From Gaeumannomyces sp. JS-464 (Eukaryota; Ascomycota; Sordariomycetes; Magnaporthales; Magnaporthaceae), in contig NGZR01000011.1 in assembly GCA_002197995.1 (NCBI GenBank), forward strand, positions 23,802 to 87,801: DNA of 64,000 bases, written 5' to 3'. Positions 1-14,239 of the stretch are shown here, piece by piece. The position numbers were made by a program, and so were the translations under genes. Within the stretch, counting starts at the first letter, position 1; the number at the start of each line of letters is the position of its first letter. The notes beneath the pieces were generated by a model that saw only the letters and a list, made by a program, of their open reading frames with translations, searched no databases and was not told where the DNA came from.

Positions 1-17
1 ACCCTTTTGCACTACAC
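1..17 (+). rRNA. rnl: rnl exon 1 (3' tip only)
   Basis: Decoded ACCTTTTGCATAA, matching the conserved large-subunit rRNA stretch just before the TGGGTCAGC sequence of the bacterial molecule (roughly E. coli position 570). It ends directly before a GTGCG group II intron start and joins perfectly to the exon resuming at 4106. The rest of the 5' part of rnl lies outside the window. Confidence 0.8.
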
Positions 18-1410
18 GTGCGACCACTTGACACGCGCACCACTACACTTACACTGTGGTGACGACTTCCACCACACACCCTTTCCACTTGGTTTGACCC
101 CTACTCCACTACCACACGCGACGGACGACGTACACTCACCCTGGTTTGACACGCTACTGGACGACCACACTGTACACCACACTACACTCCTACTCACTAC
201 ACACGACTCGGACGTGCTACGGGTACACTGACACTTCTACTGACTGACACCGACACACGTGACACTACTGCACTCGACGGCTTCGTACACACACGGTGAC
301 ACCACTACGACCGCACACGTTTACACGTTACACTACTCACCGACCGTACCTTTTCTTACTGCTGACACGTACCGGACACTGGGACCACACACACGTGACT
401 ACCGGACGTACACACGCACTACCACACTCTACACGGACACTTCACGCACACCGGTACACTTACTGTGTGACACCACTGGTACACGCCCTCACACCCTTCA
501 CCTTCACGTTTTACACACCACACACCTTCCACACACACTACACGGTTACACACCACACACACACACACGACGACGGTACACCACTACTACACGGACCTAC
601 ACACTCCGACACACTTGTTACTACGCGGGTTCACGGGTACGACACGACACCGTCTACACACACACGCGACACCGCACGGTTACGTACACTACGACCCTGA
701 CTACGACGTTGACACTGACCTTACACTCCGACGACGGACTGCTGACCTTACGACCACTTGTGGTCACTCGTACACTTACTACACTACTTCTGACACACTA
801 CTACACGACACACCCACGCCCGGGTTCACACACACCTGTTACTCACTACGGCACGTTACACGGACACACCACACACGTACGTACTCGACACTTACTCGAC
901 CGGTTACACACCTTACTACTCCCGACCTTTTACACACTACCTGACGACGACACACCTTCTTCACACACCACACTCACACACTTACACACCTCCTGACGTT
1001 GTTACGTGTCACACCTACCACGTACACACGACGTACGACCACACCCTACCACTTACACGTCACACGACCTTCGACTACGACACTACCACTCACGTTACGT
1101 ACGGACTTGTACACACTCACACCTACACACACTGACGACACTACGACACTCGGCTCACGACACTTTACGCACTTGGTCACCACACGTGCCGCTTGACACT
1201 GACGTACACACCACACTACCACACGTACACACTACACACACTACTGTGACTACTCTCCACCTCACACTACTACACTACGACACTTTACACTACACACACA
1301 CTCTACTGACACACCACACACCACACACCACACTTACTGACACTCGTTTACACGTGGACACGACTGTGACACTTACACACGGACCTGCTGTCTCTACACG
1401 ACGACACTCT

Positions 1411-3400
1411 ACTGCTTGCACACTTGGTACACACACGACTACTCTTACGTACCACGACACACACGACACGGTCGACTACACACACACACCTTCGCACACA
1501 CACGACGTGACACACTACTGACTTGACTTGACACACGACACACGCTGACACTCACGTACGTTACACACGACTCTTCACGGACGACACGACTACGTTACTC
1601 GCTACCACTTGACACACGGACACACTACTTACACACGACACGTGTACTCACTTTACCACACTGACACACTTACCTTACGCTCACCACGACACGCGACACG
1701 CTACTCGCACGTGACGACACGACGTACACTACACCCACCACACACGGTGGGACACACACACGCTGGACACCGACTACACGGTACGTACTGACACACACAC
1801 TCCACCGACGACTTACTTGACACACTGCTACTACCACACACCTCTACGACGGGACACTACGTTACACACACACCCACACACACGACCTACTCGACGCTCA
1901 CACCCACTTGACGACACGACGTACTGACACTACCCCACACACGCCACACTTCGACACACGACACTTACACGGCCGTTACGGTACTACCCTACCTTTACAC
2001 TCGACCACGACGCACGTTCACACGCCACTACTACTCACTTTACGGGGTTGACCCCTGCACGTACGACACGTACACACCTCCGACTCCCACACTTCACTAC
2101 CGGACTTCACGGACACACTTTACGACTCTACCACCACGGACCGCCACTTACCACGCCACTACACGACACGTTTACTTGGACCACACGACACACGTCACTC
2201 CACCACCTGGACTACCTTGACACGCACGACTACTACTACACACTGCTTTGACTACACACACTCGACTCACCGACACTTCCTACTTACACACGCACCACCA
2301 CCACACTACTGTCACTACACACACTGGTTCTTACACACCACACTGACCTACACACACTCTGGACGTACACTGGACCCACACACACCTACTACTACGACGA
2401 CCTGACACGACACGGACACCTCCGCACACGGACGGACACTACACTACTCACCCGACCTTTACTGTACACCACTACGCTCTACACACTGGTACTTGACGAC
2501 ACACCACTACTACACGACGACTCACTACACCCCTCTTACACACACGACGGACACTTACGCCCTGGACGTCCACCGTACACTACACGACTACCGCGGACTG
2601 ACCACTGGTTACTACACCTGCACACACACGTACACGGACACACTACGCACCACACACACGACACTACTGGACACCTACTTGACACTGACCTTTCTGCACA
2701 CGACGACGGGGACTTGACACACTTACACACCGACGACACGACACGACCCTTACACTACACCGCACTGTACACACACGACTGGGTTCGACCTTTCTACGGA
2801 CTTCCACTACTCACGACACGACACTGACACACTGACACACCCCACGACCTGACACCACGCGCACACCACGACCCACACGACCACCGGTGTTACACTACAC
2901 TTACACACCCACTCTACGCACACGGGTACTACACACGACACACCTTACACACGCGACGTACTTACACCACACACACTACACTTACTTACTGACACCACAC
3001 GCCTACTACACGACACACACTTACTACTCGGACGCTTACACCCACACTCTTGACGACGGACTGACGGACGACACCACTACACACACGACACTCTCCTACT
3101 CACCACCTCACACGACACGTACTTTACTACACCGACGACTCACCTGACACTCTACTCACACACACGACTGGTACACACACTGACTCACCACCTGACCACC
3201 ACACACGGGTCACTTACACGGACACACACCTACTTCTCACACACTACTACTGACTTCACACACCACACCCCCCGACACACACTGGACACCTGACGGACAC
3301 TACTCCCACACACCTGACGACACACTACACTACACTCTTGGTGACACACTCCCACTACACTACACTCACGACACGACCCTTTACACACACTTGGACCACA
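1411..3400 (+). CDS. Group II intron reverse transcriptase/maturase (frameshifted in this text)
   Basis: Decoded protein starts MLAIGKRYLSTEKKVDKK and continues with family-typical blocks: DLQEKIVIATLKGN near 1580, LRRVWIPKANSKELRPLG near 1930, IPTLIDRAVQAIYHLGVD, NSYGFRKFRST near 2100, IYKCFDKIDHEF near 2250, EEGTPQGGIISPTL near 2400 and the catalytic IRYADD near 2595. The start is the first ATG before the conserved N-terminal block; the end is approximate because the maturase part was not followed to its stop. TGA must be Trp (RRVWIP, LQW). At least two one-base shifts break the frame, near 1530 and 1870, plus stops near 2345. These may be sequencing errors or real decay. Known role of the family: splicing and retrohoming of the host intron. 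Confidence 0.8.
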
Positions 3401-4015
3401 CACACACTCCACTACCACTTACACACGACACACTCTGACACGTACTTACTGACACACCACGACACACACACACGACACACCTCACTACGACGGCTACACA
3501 CTTTACGACCACACGACACGTACTACCACACGCTACTTCGACACACACACGACTGTCCGCTTTGTACACTGACACTCCTTGCACTACACCGACTGACACT
3601 ACCGTGGACACTTACCACTCACCACTCACTTCCACCGGACACACTCACGGTGGACACACACTACTACGTCTTGACACACACCACTTGTACCCTTTACCAC
3701 CGACACACTACTGTCACCACACCACACGTTACCTCACTGGACACACTCACACACGTTTACGACACACGACTTCACACACTACGACACACTACCCACGACA
3801 CACACTCTGACACACACACCCACACGACACGACACACACGTACACCACACACGTGACACACTACACCTCCCTCTTACGCGCACACGCGACACACGACTGG
3901 ACTTCTTTACACTACTACGACCTACCACTTGGCTACACTACGACGACACGGACACCGACACTCTCCACACACACCGTGGGACTGACACACTTCTCTTGAC
4001 GCACTGACTTGCACC

Positions 4016-4055
4016 GACGCCGTGTGCGGTGACACACGTCGCACCGCACCGGTTC
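4016..4055 (+). ncRNA. Group II intron domain V hairpin (rnl intron 1)
   Basis: Decoded GAGCCGTGTGCGG, a GAAA loop, then the complementary arm ending CACGGTTC. This is the canonical catalytic domain V. It sits about 50 written bases before the 3' splice site. Confidence 0.9.
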
Positions 4056-4105
4056 TACACGGGGGGACACACGTCTGACGACGGACCCTACCCTACTCCC
4101 ACACT

Positions 4106-4286
4106 TGGGTCACCCACACGTTACACCACTTACGACTGCACACGCTACACTTGCGTACACTTACACACTGACTCACTACACACACGACACTGACACTACG
4201 TGTCTACACACGTTACGACCCCGACACGCCTACGTGACTCTTACCTACTACACCCACGGACCTACTACACCGGTCCGACACCGGGT
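4106..4286 (+). rRNA. rnl: rnl exon 2
   Basis: Decoded text begins TGGGTCACCAAGTTAAC and contains TTAGACCCGAAGCCTAGTG, TGATCTTACTATAACCAGG and CGGTCCGAACGGGT. These correspond to the domain II region of large-subunit rRNA (E. coli roughly 575-790). The 3' border is placed at GGGT, where rRNA similarity stops and a group I intron core follows within 100 bases; it is less certain than the 5' border. Confidence 0.8.
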
Positions 4287-5499
4287 ACACACACACACTA
4301 CACGGTTACACGCTCTTACTTCTACACGCCCACTGTGGACACGTACACACCTTCTGCACTACTACTCTTCACACACTTGACCGGGACACACGCCCTACAC
4401 TACGCACACTCTTACACCTACACCTTACACTACTACGACACACTACTACACTTACACGGGCGCACGGTACACTGACCTCGCGACGACTACGTACACACAC
4501 TCACACGACTTGACTTTACCGACACACGTACACACACTGGGTGACTCCGCACTCCACACGCTTCACCACTTACACACTGGGACACGACACGGTTCACTCG
4601 ACCTACGACTGGACGGTACGGCACTTTTACTTTACTACACGTTTACTTGACCTGCTACACACTTGACTTGCTTACACGACTACTACGTCACACGCCCCAC
4701 ACTGGACACACCACTTGCACGGGTACACTACACTTTACTGTTTTACTTGACACACTACCTCTACGTTACACTTCTCCCTTCCTTACCTTCGTACGGACAC
4801 GGACTGTACTACGGTACGCTGTACACTTGTGGTACTTTACACGACTACACTTACGTACACTTGACACTTTACGGTTTGCACGCACTACTTGGCTACACGT
4901 CGGCTTCACACCTACACACGACCTTACACTACCGACCACGGCGACCTACCCTTTCGACACGGGTACACACCTTACACGACTACGGGGCTGACCCCCCTCG
5001 ACTTCTTACGTGTCACACTACGGTTACTGGTACCACGTTGTCGTACTTACCGTTACTACACACGTACTGACCCTTTACACTTACGCACACGGTCCGGACC
5101 CTACGTACGTGACTACCTACGCACACGCCGCTACACGTGACGCTTTGTACTGTGACTTCTACTTCTACTACACACCACCACTACGTGTTTGCACTACTAC
5201 TCGACCCCACCGTCTACGGACTGACGGTACGACCACACGGTACCTACACTCGACCTTACACACTTGACACACCGTACACACACACACACACGTCACACAC
5301 ACACACCACCACACCACACACACACACTTTACACACTACACACTACACTACTACACTTACTGTCGGACTTTACTGCCCACGTGGTTACGACTACTGACGG
5401 ACCGCACGACTACCACGACTACACACACTACCACGACTTTTACGCCGACTACACTCGGCACACACACGCACGGTGTTTACTCTTTGACGTTACACCACA

Positions 5500-6400
5500 C
5501 TGTACACGTGGACACTACACACTACTGTACGGACACGTTCTACTTACGCTTACACGTGTCACGACTGTACTACCTACCTTTGACGTCGCCCTACTTGACA
5601 CACACCACACACACTTACTTACACTACTTTCTTTTACTTGTTGGTTTTACGACTGCTGACACGGACTGCTTCTCGACTCTACTACTGACGACACACACTC
5701 CTCTACGACTACTTCTCACACGGTTGACCACACGTACACACACCCGGTCTTTTACTACTACGGACTTGCACTACTTACACGGACTTTACTTACTTGACAC
5801 ACACTACTACACACACGCTTTTTTACGACTGTACGGTACACTACTACTACACACACACACACACCGACTACCACGTGCACTTTACCACACGTTGACACAC
5901 TCTCGACTGGTACTACACTACACACCTACTACACACGACTACCTGGGGACACTACACTCCTTTTACTTACGTCACACACACACGACGCCGACTTTCGACA
6001 CTTACTTCACACACACACGCTGTACGACACCTACACTACACACTCACGGGTGACACCACTCTTACCACACTGGACACGGACTTACGACACACACACACTT
6101 GTACGCACACTTACACACGCCTCACACTGACACTTTACGGTTTACACGTGACACACGTACTTTTACACACACGCCTTCCCTGACCACTTACACTTCTTAC
6201 CGACGACGGCCACTTACACTTCACACACCTCCGTCTGTACACTACGACCTCTACACTTGACTTACGCTGGTTTTGCTGACACGGACACTCACACACTTTT
6301 GCTACTCCGGGTTCACACGTTCACGTACTCTCACTACTACTTACGGTACACACTCTGTACTCACTTACACGACTTTACCTACTTACCTCACACCACTACA
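5500..6400 (+). CDS. LAGLIDADG homing endonuclease in rnl group I intron
   Basis: First LAGLIDADG motif near 5645-5690 decodes as DAEGCFSIYMR, preceded by the usual short linker PIENKNY. A second motif, NWLAGFAEG, occurs near 6255-6290, a spacing of about 155 residues as expected for a two-motif monomeric enzyme. Frame slips are present around both motifs, so ends are approximate and no start codon was chosen. Family role: cuts intronless rnl alleles and often assists splicing. Confidence 0.65.
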
Positions 6401-6699
6401 CACGACGACTACTTTCTTTGTTACACACTACGTACTTGACGACACACTCGTTACGGGTGCGGACCACACGTTACACGGACACCGTTCACACCTCACTTCT
6501 TGCGCACGACTTACCACTTGTTACCACACACTTTCACGACGACTACTTACACTGACACACGACTACACTACCCACTTTTTTGACACACACACTTTCCTTT
6601 ACACCACGGTACACTACACGACACACCTGGACTTACTCTTGACCTTCTGTACACGGTTGCTGACGCTACACTACACACACACTACACACGTTCACTTTG

Positions 6700-7275
6700 A
6701 CCTACACACGACACGGGTTACGACTGACACACTTACTTACGACACTTACACACGACTGGACACTGACACTACACACGGACACGACACACCACCGGTACTA
6801 CTCTTACGACGGCTTACACGTTACACACTACGACGTTACACACTCTTACTTACCTCTTTACTACCGCGCCGTGACACTACGGGACTACGGTCTACTGACC
6901 CCTACCACTACTTACACTTACACGACGCTTGCTACGCACTACCTTCGTCACGCACGCACACTACACCTACACACACACACACACGTACTTACTTCCACGT
7001 ACCACGTTTACCGTTCCCTACGCTACACACACACACTACGACCCTACTACGACTACGACGCGCTTTTACACACACTACCGGGTTTTCTACACGTTTTCGT
7101 TGTACTACTTTTACGACACTACCTGTACCTTCTGACACACACTGTTACTTGACTCGTGACACCACGTACTTACCTTACGACTACCACACTACACACCCTG
7201 ACACTACCACACTACTTGTTGACACACACACGCGGGTTCCACCGTTACGGTTACTACCACCACTACACTGACACG
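6700..7275 (+). CDS. GIY-YIG intron endonuclease, C-terminal part recognised
   Basis: Decoded text around 7110-7260 reads as the conserved tail of fungal GIY-YIG intron proteins: VIDREQYYLD, PEYNILLK, then glycine-rich text close to AGSSLGY, with one-base slips. The N-terminal GIY and YIG motifs were not confirmed, so the start is only a bound. It lies upstream of group I core B. Confidence 0.5.
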
Positions 7276-8699
7276 CTTCTTTACGCCACACACTGACGAC
7301 ACACTTTGTGTGTACACGTGACTGACACGTGACGACACACACACGACACACGCCACGTTCACACCACGCTACACTGCTGCGGCGGCTACACTACGACGTA
7401 CCCTACTTGTACGTTGACACACCACTACACACACACTACACTGACGACTACACTACGACACTACCACTTACGTACTGACCACGACACGTACGGACACACA
7501 CGTACCTACGGTGTACCACTACACGACACTGCACGTCGGTCACACGCACACTTTCACACACCACACTACGGCTTACTCACACACACACACCGTTCTGACG
7601 TACACCACACACACACACACTACACACACTGGACACTACACTACACTTCACTGTGACTTACACCTACACTTGCACTTACACACACACACACACGACACAC
7701 GACGACGTACACACCACTACACACTTACTACTTACTCTGTACACACTGGACTACGTTACACTTGACACACACCTACTTTACGGGACGACACACACACTCT
7801 CACGCTTTGCCTACACTTACGACTGGGCTACACACGACGACTACACTCTGTACTCGTCGCACACACGACTACTCCGACACGACGTTACTGGTACACGTAC
7901 ACGTGACACACGACCACACTTCTGACCTACGGACTACGCTGGTACACACACACTTGACTGTACACGCACGTCTTTACTGGCCACGCTGGTACGGCGGACC
8001 ACACGCCTACCTACTACACACCCACTCACACACTTGACCGGGACACACGCCCTACACACGCTACTCTCACACCACACACCACACGACGTGGTACACCACC
8101 ACTCTTGTGGCACCACGTTACACTGACCTCGTGGTACACGGTACACACACTACGACGACTACGACTGTACCGACACACGGACACACTGGGTACACTCCGC
8201 ACGCCACACGTACCCTGTACACTTACTTACACTACACTGACGGTACTGCACGTTCACTCGACCTACGACTGTTGGTTGACCGTTACTTTTCACTACGCGT
8301 TTACACGACTACTACGTCACACGCCTCACCCCGACACACGGGTGCACGACACTACACTTACACGTACTTTACACTCGTACTCACACTACTTTTTACACAC
8401 ACTTACGCACTTTCGTTTTACTACGCTTGCGCACGTCACTACGGTACTTACTACACTACTCTACACGACCGACCGCTGTACACTTACTACCCTGACCCCT
8501 TTGGTTACGGGTTACCGACTTACGGACGTACCTCCTACACTCGTACCTTCGTACCTCCGTACCGGACACACACACTTCTACTCGTACACTACTTGTTACA
8601 CCGCTACACTACCGCGACCACTGTACTTCACTACTGACACACGACCTACACACTACACTACACACACTGACACTTTACCCCACACCGACACACTTACAC

Positions 8700-9200
8700 A
8701 CTTTGTACGCTGTTTACTACACTTGTGGCTTACGACTACACACGCTCGTACTACTTACACACACGACGACACCACACACACTACGGGCACGCTGTACTAC
8801 TCGTTTACGTTACACTACACACTGTACACTACACTACACACACCTTACTACTACGGTACGTACCTACTACACACCTGTTCACACACTACGACTTTTCCAC
8901 ACACTACTTTCACACTTTACACACGTACTTTACGCTGACACACGACACGACACCACCCTACTTCACTCTTGCTCTTTTACACACGTACTGGACTTCGACA
9001 CACACTTTACCTTTACGACACACTACCTGGACACTACTTGTGACACGACACGGTGTACACACCCCTACACACACGACGACACCACGTACTTACTTTTTCT
9101 ACACGTTACACACGCCACGACACTACTACACTACTTTTACGTACCACACGCGGGTTCTTCTTTACGGACTACTACACACCACTACCTGACACACCTACCT
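8700..9200 (+). CDS. GIY-YIG homing endonuclease in rnl group I intron
   Basis: Decoded segments read NKIGAAVYRLVNN followed by NKTYIGST, a GIY-YIG catalytic layout in which the first motif is AVY rather than GIY. The C-terminal block AGSSLGYKHT appears at about 9145-9190. The gene follows core B (8035-8324), consistent with a core-then-gene order. Boundaries are approximate because of frame slips. Confidence 0.6.
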
Positions 9201-11059
9201 TTGGACTTTCTTTACACACACACTGACACACGACACACGTTACGTGACTACACTACACACACACACACACACACTTTGTCTACTACGCTGCACACCACGG
9301 CCGACGTACCTTACCACGACGGACACGACTACACGCACACACACGACTTTCTGACTGCCCGTACACACGGTACTTACTACCTTTCACGCTGACGACCTCG
9401 GTCTACACACACTACTCACTCTGCGGCTACTACGCTCTTACGACGGTGTTACCTGTGACTACGTTACACACACACTGTACACACTACCTACACTGACACA
9501 CGTTACGACACTTTGCACACGTTTACACCTGACTGCACGCCACACACTACCACTACGGACGTACACGTACGACCCACGCACGTACACGACACACTACTAC
9601 TTGACTACCTACACTACACACTTACACTACCACACGGACACTACTACCCTTGTACTTACACCTACACACTACACTACCTTACACTTACTTCGTTACACAC
9701 TGGACTACGCACTACACTACTACACTACGCTACTTTACGGGACGACACGGACCCCTACGCTTTACCCTTACACACACGGTTACACACGGGGTCACTACAC
9801 CTGTTTCTGCGACACACCCTACTACACACACGTACGGCACACTTTTACACTACACCACTCTTACGCACGGTACCACGACACCTTACACTCTCACGACCAC
9901 ACGACTGTACACACTTTTTCACTGTGACACTTACACACGTACGTGCTCTTACGCTTACCTACGGTACGTGCTTCTTACTGCACCACTGACACACTACCAC
10001 TTTTACTTCTTGTACTACGACTCGGGGGACTCGTGACACGACTTTTACTCGGTGACGTACTGTACGACCTCGGACACTGGCACACACGACTGACACTACT
10101 TGACACTGACTCGGACCACTACGACACTGACTACACGGTTACTACACTACCACGCCTACTTTGTACGACACGTGACACCCTTCTGCTACTACACACCCTT
10201 CACACACTTGCGGGACACCACCCCTACACACGCACACTCACTACACCCACACGTACACGACGTACGTACACTACCACTCTTACTGGCTCACGGCACACTG
10301 ACCTCGACGGTACTGGTACACACTCACTGACTTGACTGTACCGACACACGTTACACACTGGGCACACTCCGCACGCCACACGCACCGACCGCACACGCTC
10401 GTGTGCACGTTCACTCGACCTACACACTGTACGGTTGGCGCACACGCTTACACACTACTACGTCACGGCCTCACTCCGACGCACACTGGCACACTACACA
10501 CGTACACTTTTACTTTTTACTTTACTACACTTTACTACTACACACTACGCTTACTTTCACTACGTACACCTACGCTACTTTACTACGGCCGGTTCTGGCA
10601 CACACACGACCTTACACTACCGACCACGGCGACCTACCCTTTCGACACGGGTACACCGGACTTTACACACCGGGCTGACCACCCCTGGTTACACACTACG
10701 TGTTACACTACGGTTACACGGTACCTGCACACGACACACGACTGTTGCACACACGCTTGCTACTTACACTTTTTTACACTACGCCGGACCCTGGCGGCGA
10801 CCGCTACGTACACTCCGACGACGACTGACGTACACTGGACTTTCCACTTACCCCACTGTTTGGTGGTACTGACGACCACACACCACCTACGGCTGTCGGC
10901 CTTTTTACTACACTACACACTCACACACACGTCACCACACACACACACACTTTTACTTACTTACACACTACACCGGGTTACGTACGCTCCACACTACACA
11001 CACGCTACCGGCACTTACTTACACACTACACACACACGACCTACTACTTACCACGGACT

Positions 11060-11960
11060 ACACACACACGGTACACACCCTGGTACTTTACGTACGACAC
11101 TTACACTACACACTTACACACTACACTACACTGCTTACTGTACGGTACGTGGACTTACACACTTTACTCACCACACACGACTTGACGTGACACTACTTAC
11201 CACACTCACACGTGACACTTACACACACACGACACACTTCTACGGCCTACTTCACTGCTGCTTTACCTTACACACTACTGGACTACCGACACACACTTTT
11301 ACTACACTACGACACACTTTTACGACACTACTTGCCGACGCACGACTGACGCTTACTTACACACACGACGACACCACGTACTTACCTTGGACTCTACTTA
11401 CACACTCCTGACACTACTACACTGTACTTACACACACTACTGCTTACTTCGCTACTTACGGGTACTACACACCACTACCTCCTGACACACACTACTACGC
11501 GACACGTTTACACGTTACACACACACACGTTTCACCACGGACACCTTACACGGACTACTACTTACTCTTCACGTGCACCTTACGGACACACACGACACGT
11601 TACGTCACACGACACACTACGACGACTACACACTTACTCTCTTGCTACCACTCTACACCTACTACACACACACACTACACCCCTCTTTCACCCTGACACG
11701 CTTTACGCTACACTACTTACCACGCTACACACACCTACCACGACACCGTGACACGGACGTGGCTGTTACCACCTTTTACACACTACCTCACACACCTACA
11801 CCGACACGACACTTACGACACTTTCCTACCTTTACACCTACACACGTTGCGGACACTACTTTGGGTACTACACACACGACCACACGCTACTACCGACACA
11901 CCGCACACTACACACTACGACGGACACGTCTTACTTACACACGGACCTTTACTCGTGTTT
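11060..11960 (+). CDS. GIY-YIG homing endonuclease with C-terminal helix-turn-helix repeat
   Basis: Decoded protein contains KKGKPGIYRIN, NNNAYVGSGLNLSQRL (GIY and YVG catalytic strands), RPIHAALLKYGLRNF, EILEYC, then REQYYLDLLNPEYNVL and LLGYKHT near 11370-11480. Further on, TKVAEYLGIKRPSYTK near 11860 resembles the IENR/NUMOD DNA-binding helix of this family. It lies between group I core C and the rnl exon starting near 12130. A few one-base slips interrupt the frame. Confidence 0.7.
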
Positions 11961-12129
11961 CACTACACACACACACGTACGGCACGTTTACTACCACCAC
12001 TACACGTACCTACACTTACTACACTACACTACACACACTACACACACTTACCTTTACACTTTTTACACTCTACTACACGGTTACACACACGTCACGGTTT
12101 ACTACTACACCCTGTTGTCTACACACTGG

Positions 12130-13558
12130 ACTACGCTCACTACACACGACTTTGTGGGCTACTTTACGGGACTACACGACTTTACACGCTTACTTACGTA
12201 CCACTACACGCTTACACACTTTCCGTGTACTGTCACACACACGGGACACCCGCCCACGACACCACACGACGTTACACGGTTCCACACACACTTACTTACT
12301 TACACGTGACACTTACACGACACGGTTTTTACTTTACACGTCGACCACACGGACGACTACGGCTTGGACGGCACGCCACTACACTTTACACACGACCCTC
12401 GTACACCACGACGCGCTTGTTACACGTTTTACACACACGCACTCGACACACTACTACACCGGACTCTACACACTACACTACTACCCGACTACCCTTGTCC
12501 ACTACACACTTACACGACTACACTTTACTTACTGTTACTTTACTGGGGTACGCACGACACCGTTGGGTTTACTACTGACGACTTTTTCTTACTTTTACAC
12601 GACACACACTTACTACACTACTACACCTCACACGTGACTACACTGGTGACCACTGACGTACACCTACACACACGACGTTTACTACCTCTCGCCTTACACG
12701 CTTACTGGCTACACGTACACACGTACACCGGCCTCTACACGTTTTTTACACCCTGACACGGTTACACACTGACTGACGACACACACACTCTTACACTTAC
12801 ACACGACCACACCACTTTTTACACGTGACACACGTGTGCACGGACACACTACTTTTTACACTACACGACCACTACACACTACTGGACCCACACACACACC
12901 TACACACACACGACTGACACGACACACTACTACACGTGTCACACCCGTACCCTACTACACGCTGCACACCACACGTACACGCTACGTACGACGGACTACC
13001 GACACGGCGTACACACTGACGACTACACCACTCACTACACACGGACACCTCGGCACACACTACACCTACCCGTACACCTTACGGGACTACACGGACGGGC
13101 TCACTTACTTCTTGACTTACACTACTCACACGTACACACACGGACACGACACGCACTGACACACTACGTGTTGTACCGACCTGTTTACACTTACACACAC
13201 ACACACGCACCTTTGCACACACACACGACTGACTACACTCTACACGTACTTGACGTGTGACACACTCTGCCCGACTGTCGGCTGGTTACACCGACACACT
13301 ACTACACACTTTTTACACACGGTTTGGTGTTGCACGGACACACCCCCGACTGACACTGGCGGCCTTACACCGTGACGGGTCCTACACGGTACGCGACACA
13401 CTGCCTTGGCCGTTACACACTGCGGTCTTGCACTGACACTGACTGTACACCGACTACCACACCACGCTGTCTCTACTGACTTGACCTCACGTGACACACT
13501 TGGACACTACACCTGTGCACGACTACCACGTTTACCCTCTACGACTACGACCGACGAC
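12130..13558 (+). rRNA. rnl: rnl exon spanning domains II-V (E. coli about 1040-2060)
   Basis: Successive decoded matches run in rRNA order. They include CAGGGAACCGCCCAG at 12240, GGCTTGGAGGCAGCCATAAT at 12361, TAATGGTGACATGAGTAAC at 12630, TAGTAGAGGATACGAAGGCG at 12980, AAGGAACTCGGC at 13040, CGACTGTTTAATTAAAA at 13178, AATGGCGGCCTTAACGTG at 13350 and GATTGACTCAGTGAAATTG at 13475. It ends GACGAGA at 13558, where a group II intron begins; joining to 15982 restores GACGAGAAGACCC. The 5' border is uncertain by some tens of bases. Confidence 0.88.
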
Positions 13559-14239
13559 GTGCGACCTACGCTACACGTGCTTACACACACCACACTGTGG
13601 TGACACACCCACCCACGACTACACCCCGTTACTCTGACGCTTACTGTGGCACTGCACTTACACGACGTACACTTTTTTTGTGTGACACGCCCACCACACA
13701 CTCCTGCCTTTTTGACTACACGGGACGGTGACGCTACTACTTACCTACTGGACTACACCTACACACGTGACACTCTGCGTCTGACACGCGTACGACTCTA
13801 CGACGCTCTACTTTCTCTACCACGTACGACACACACACTTTTACACACACACTACGACGTTTTGTTACACTTGTACTACACACCACACGTTCTCGTTTGT
13901 TTACTTACACTGGGTCTACACTACTTACACCCTACCGTACTACGCACGGACTCCTACACACGTACACTACACTTACACGGTGTTTTTACACGTACACACC
14001 TACGGTACACGCCCCACTACGTGCCCTTACTACCACGCGTACTACACGGACACGTTTACACCTGTGACACGTTACACACTACTACCACTTACGGGGGTAC
14101 ACACGGACTGCTCTACACACACACGCGACACACGTTCTACTTGTACACTGACTACGACACACTACGGTTTACTTGACCTACACTTCGACACACGACACTG
14201 CTGACCTTACGACGTGGGTGTTACTTACACACCTACTAC

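Larger units (their letters stand above)
18..4105 (+). mobile_element. Group II intron in rnl with reverse-transcriptase gene
   Basis: The intron opens with GTGCGAC at 18, the group II 5' consensus, and closes with AT at 4105 before exon sequence TGGGTCACC. A full domain V hairpin lies at 4016-4055. The first part (about 250-1350) has no convincing gene and fits the folded domain I RNA. From 1411 a reverse-transcriptase/maturase reading frame follows. Exon joining across the intron restores the expected rRNA sequence, which fixes both borders well. The insertion site is near E. coli position 570-575. Confidence 0.85.
4287..12130 (+). mobile_element. Group I intron block in rnl (at least three introns)
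   Basis: Three group I cores are visible. Core A has TTGACGGGAAAGCCC at 4377, GTTCATCGACTAGATG at 4592 and AAGATATAGTCA at 4674. Core B has the same elements at about 8035, 8253 and 8304. Core C has TTGCGGGAACACCC at 10207 and the later elements at 10410 and 10452. Between and after them lie a LAGLIDADG gene and three GIY-YIG genes. A short rnl segment (E. coli about 790-1040) should lie in one or two exons inside this block; I did not find it, so individual intron borders are not given. Confidence 0.7.

Noticed and set aside
1..1350. Protein-coding gene in the first 1.3 kb (for example open stretches around 20-220 and 330-760 decoded frames)
   Set aside because: These lie inside group II intron domain I, lack starts, are broken by stops and match no family I know; open by chance or as structured RNA.
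1800..1870. TAG=Leu (chytrid or chlorophycean mitochondrial code)
   Set aside because: An in-frame TAG in the reverse transcriptase came from miscounting an A-run; with the correct count no TAG is needed, whereas TGA=Trp is needed repeatedly.
4287..10700. tRNA-like GTTCATCGACT hits in rnl
   Set aside because: They are the P7/R element of group I introns; no cloverleaf surrounds them.
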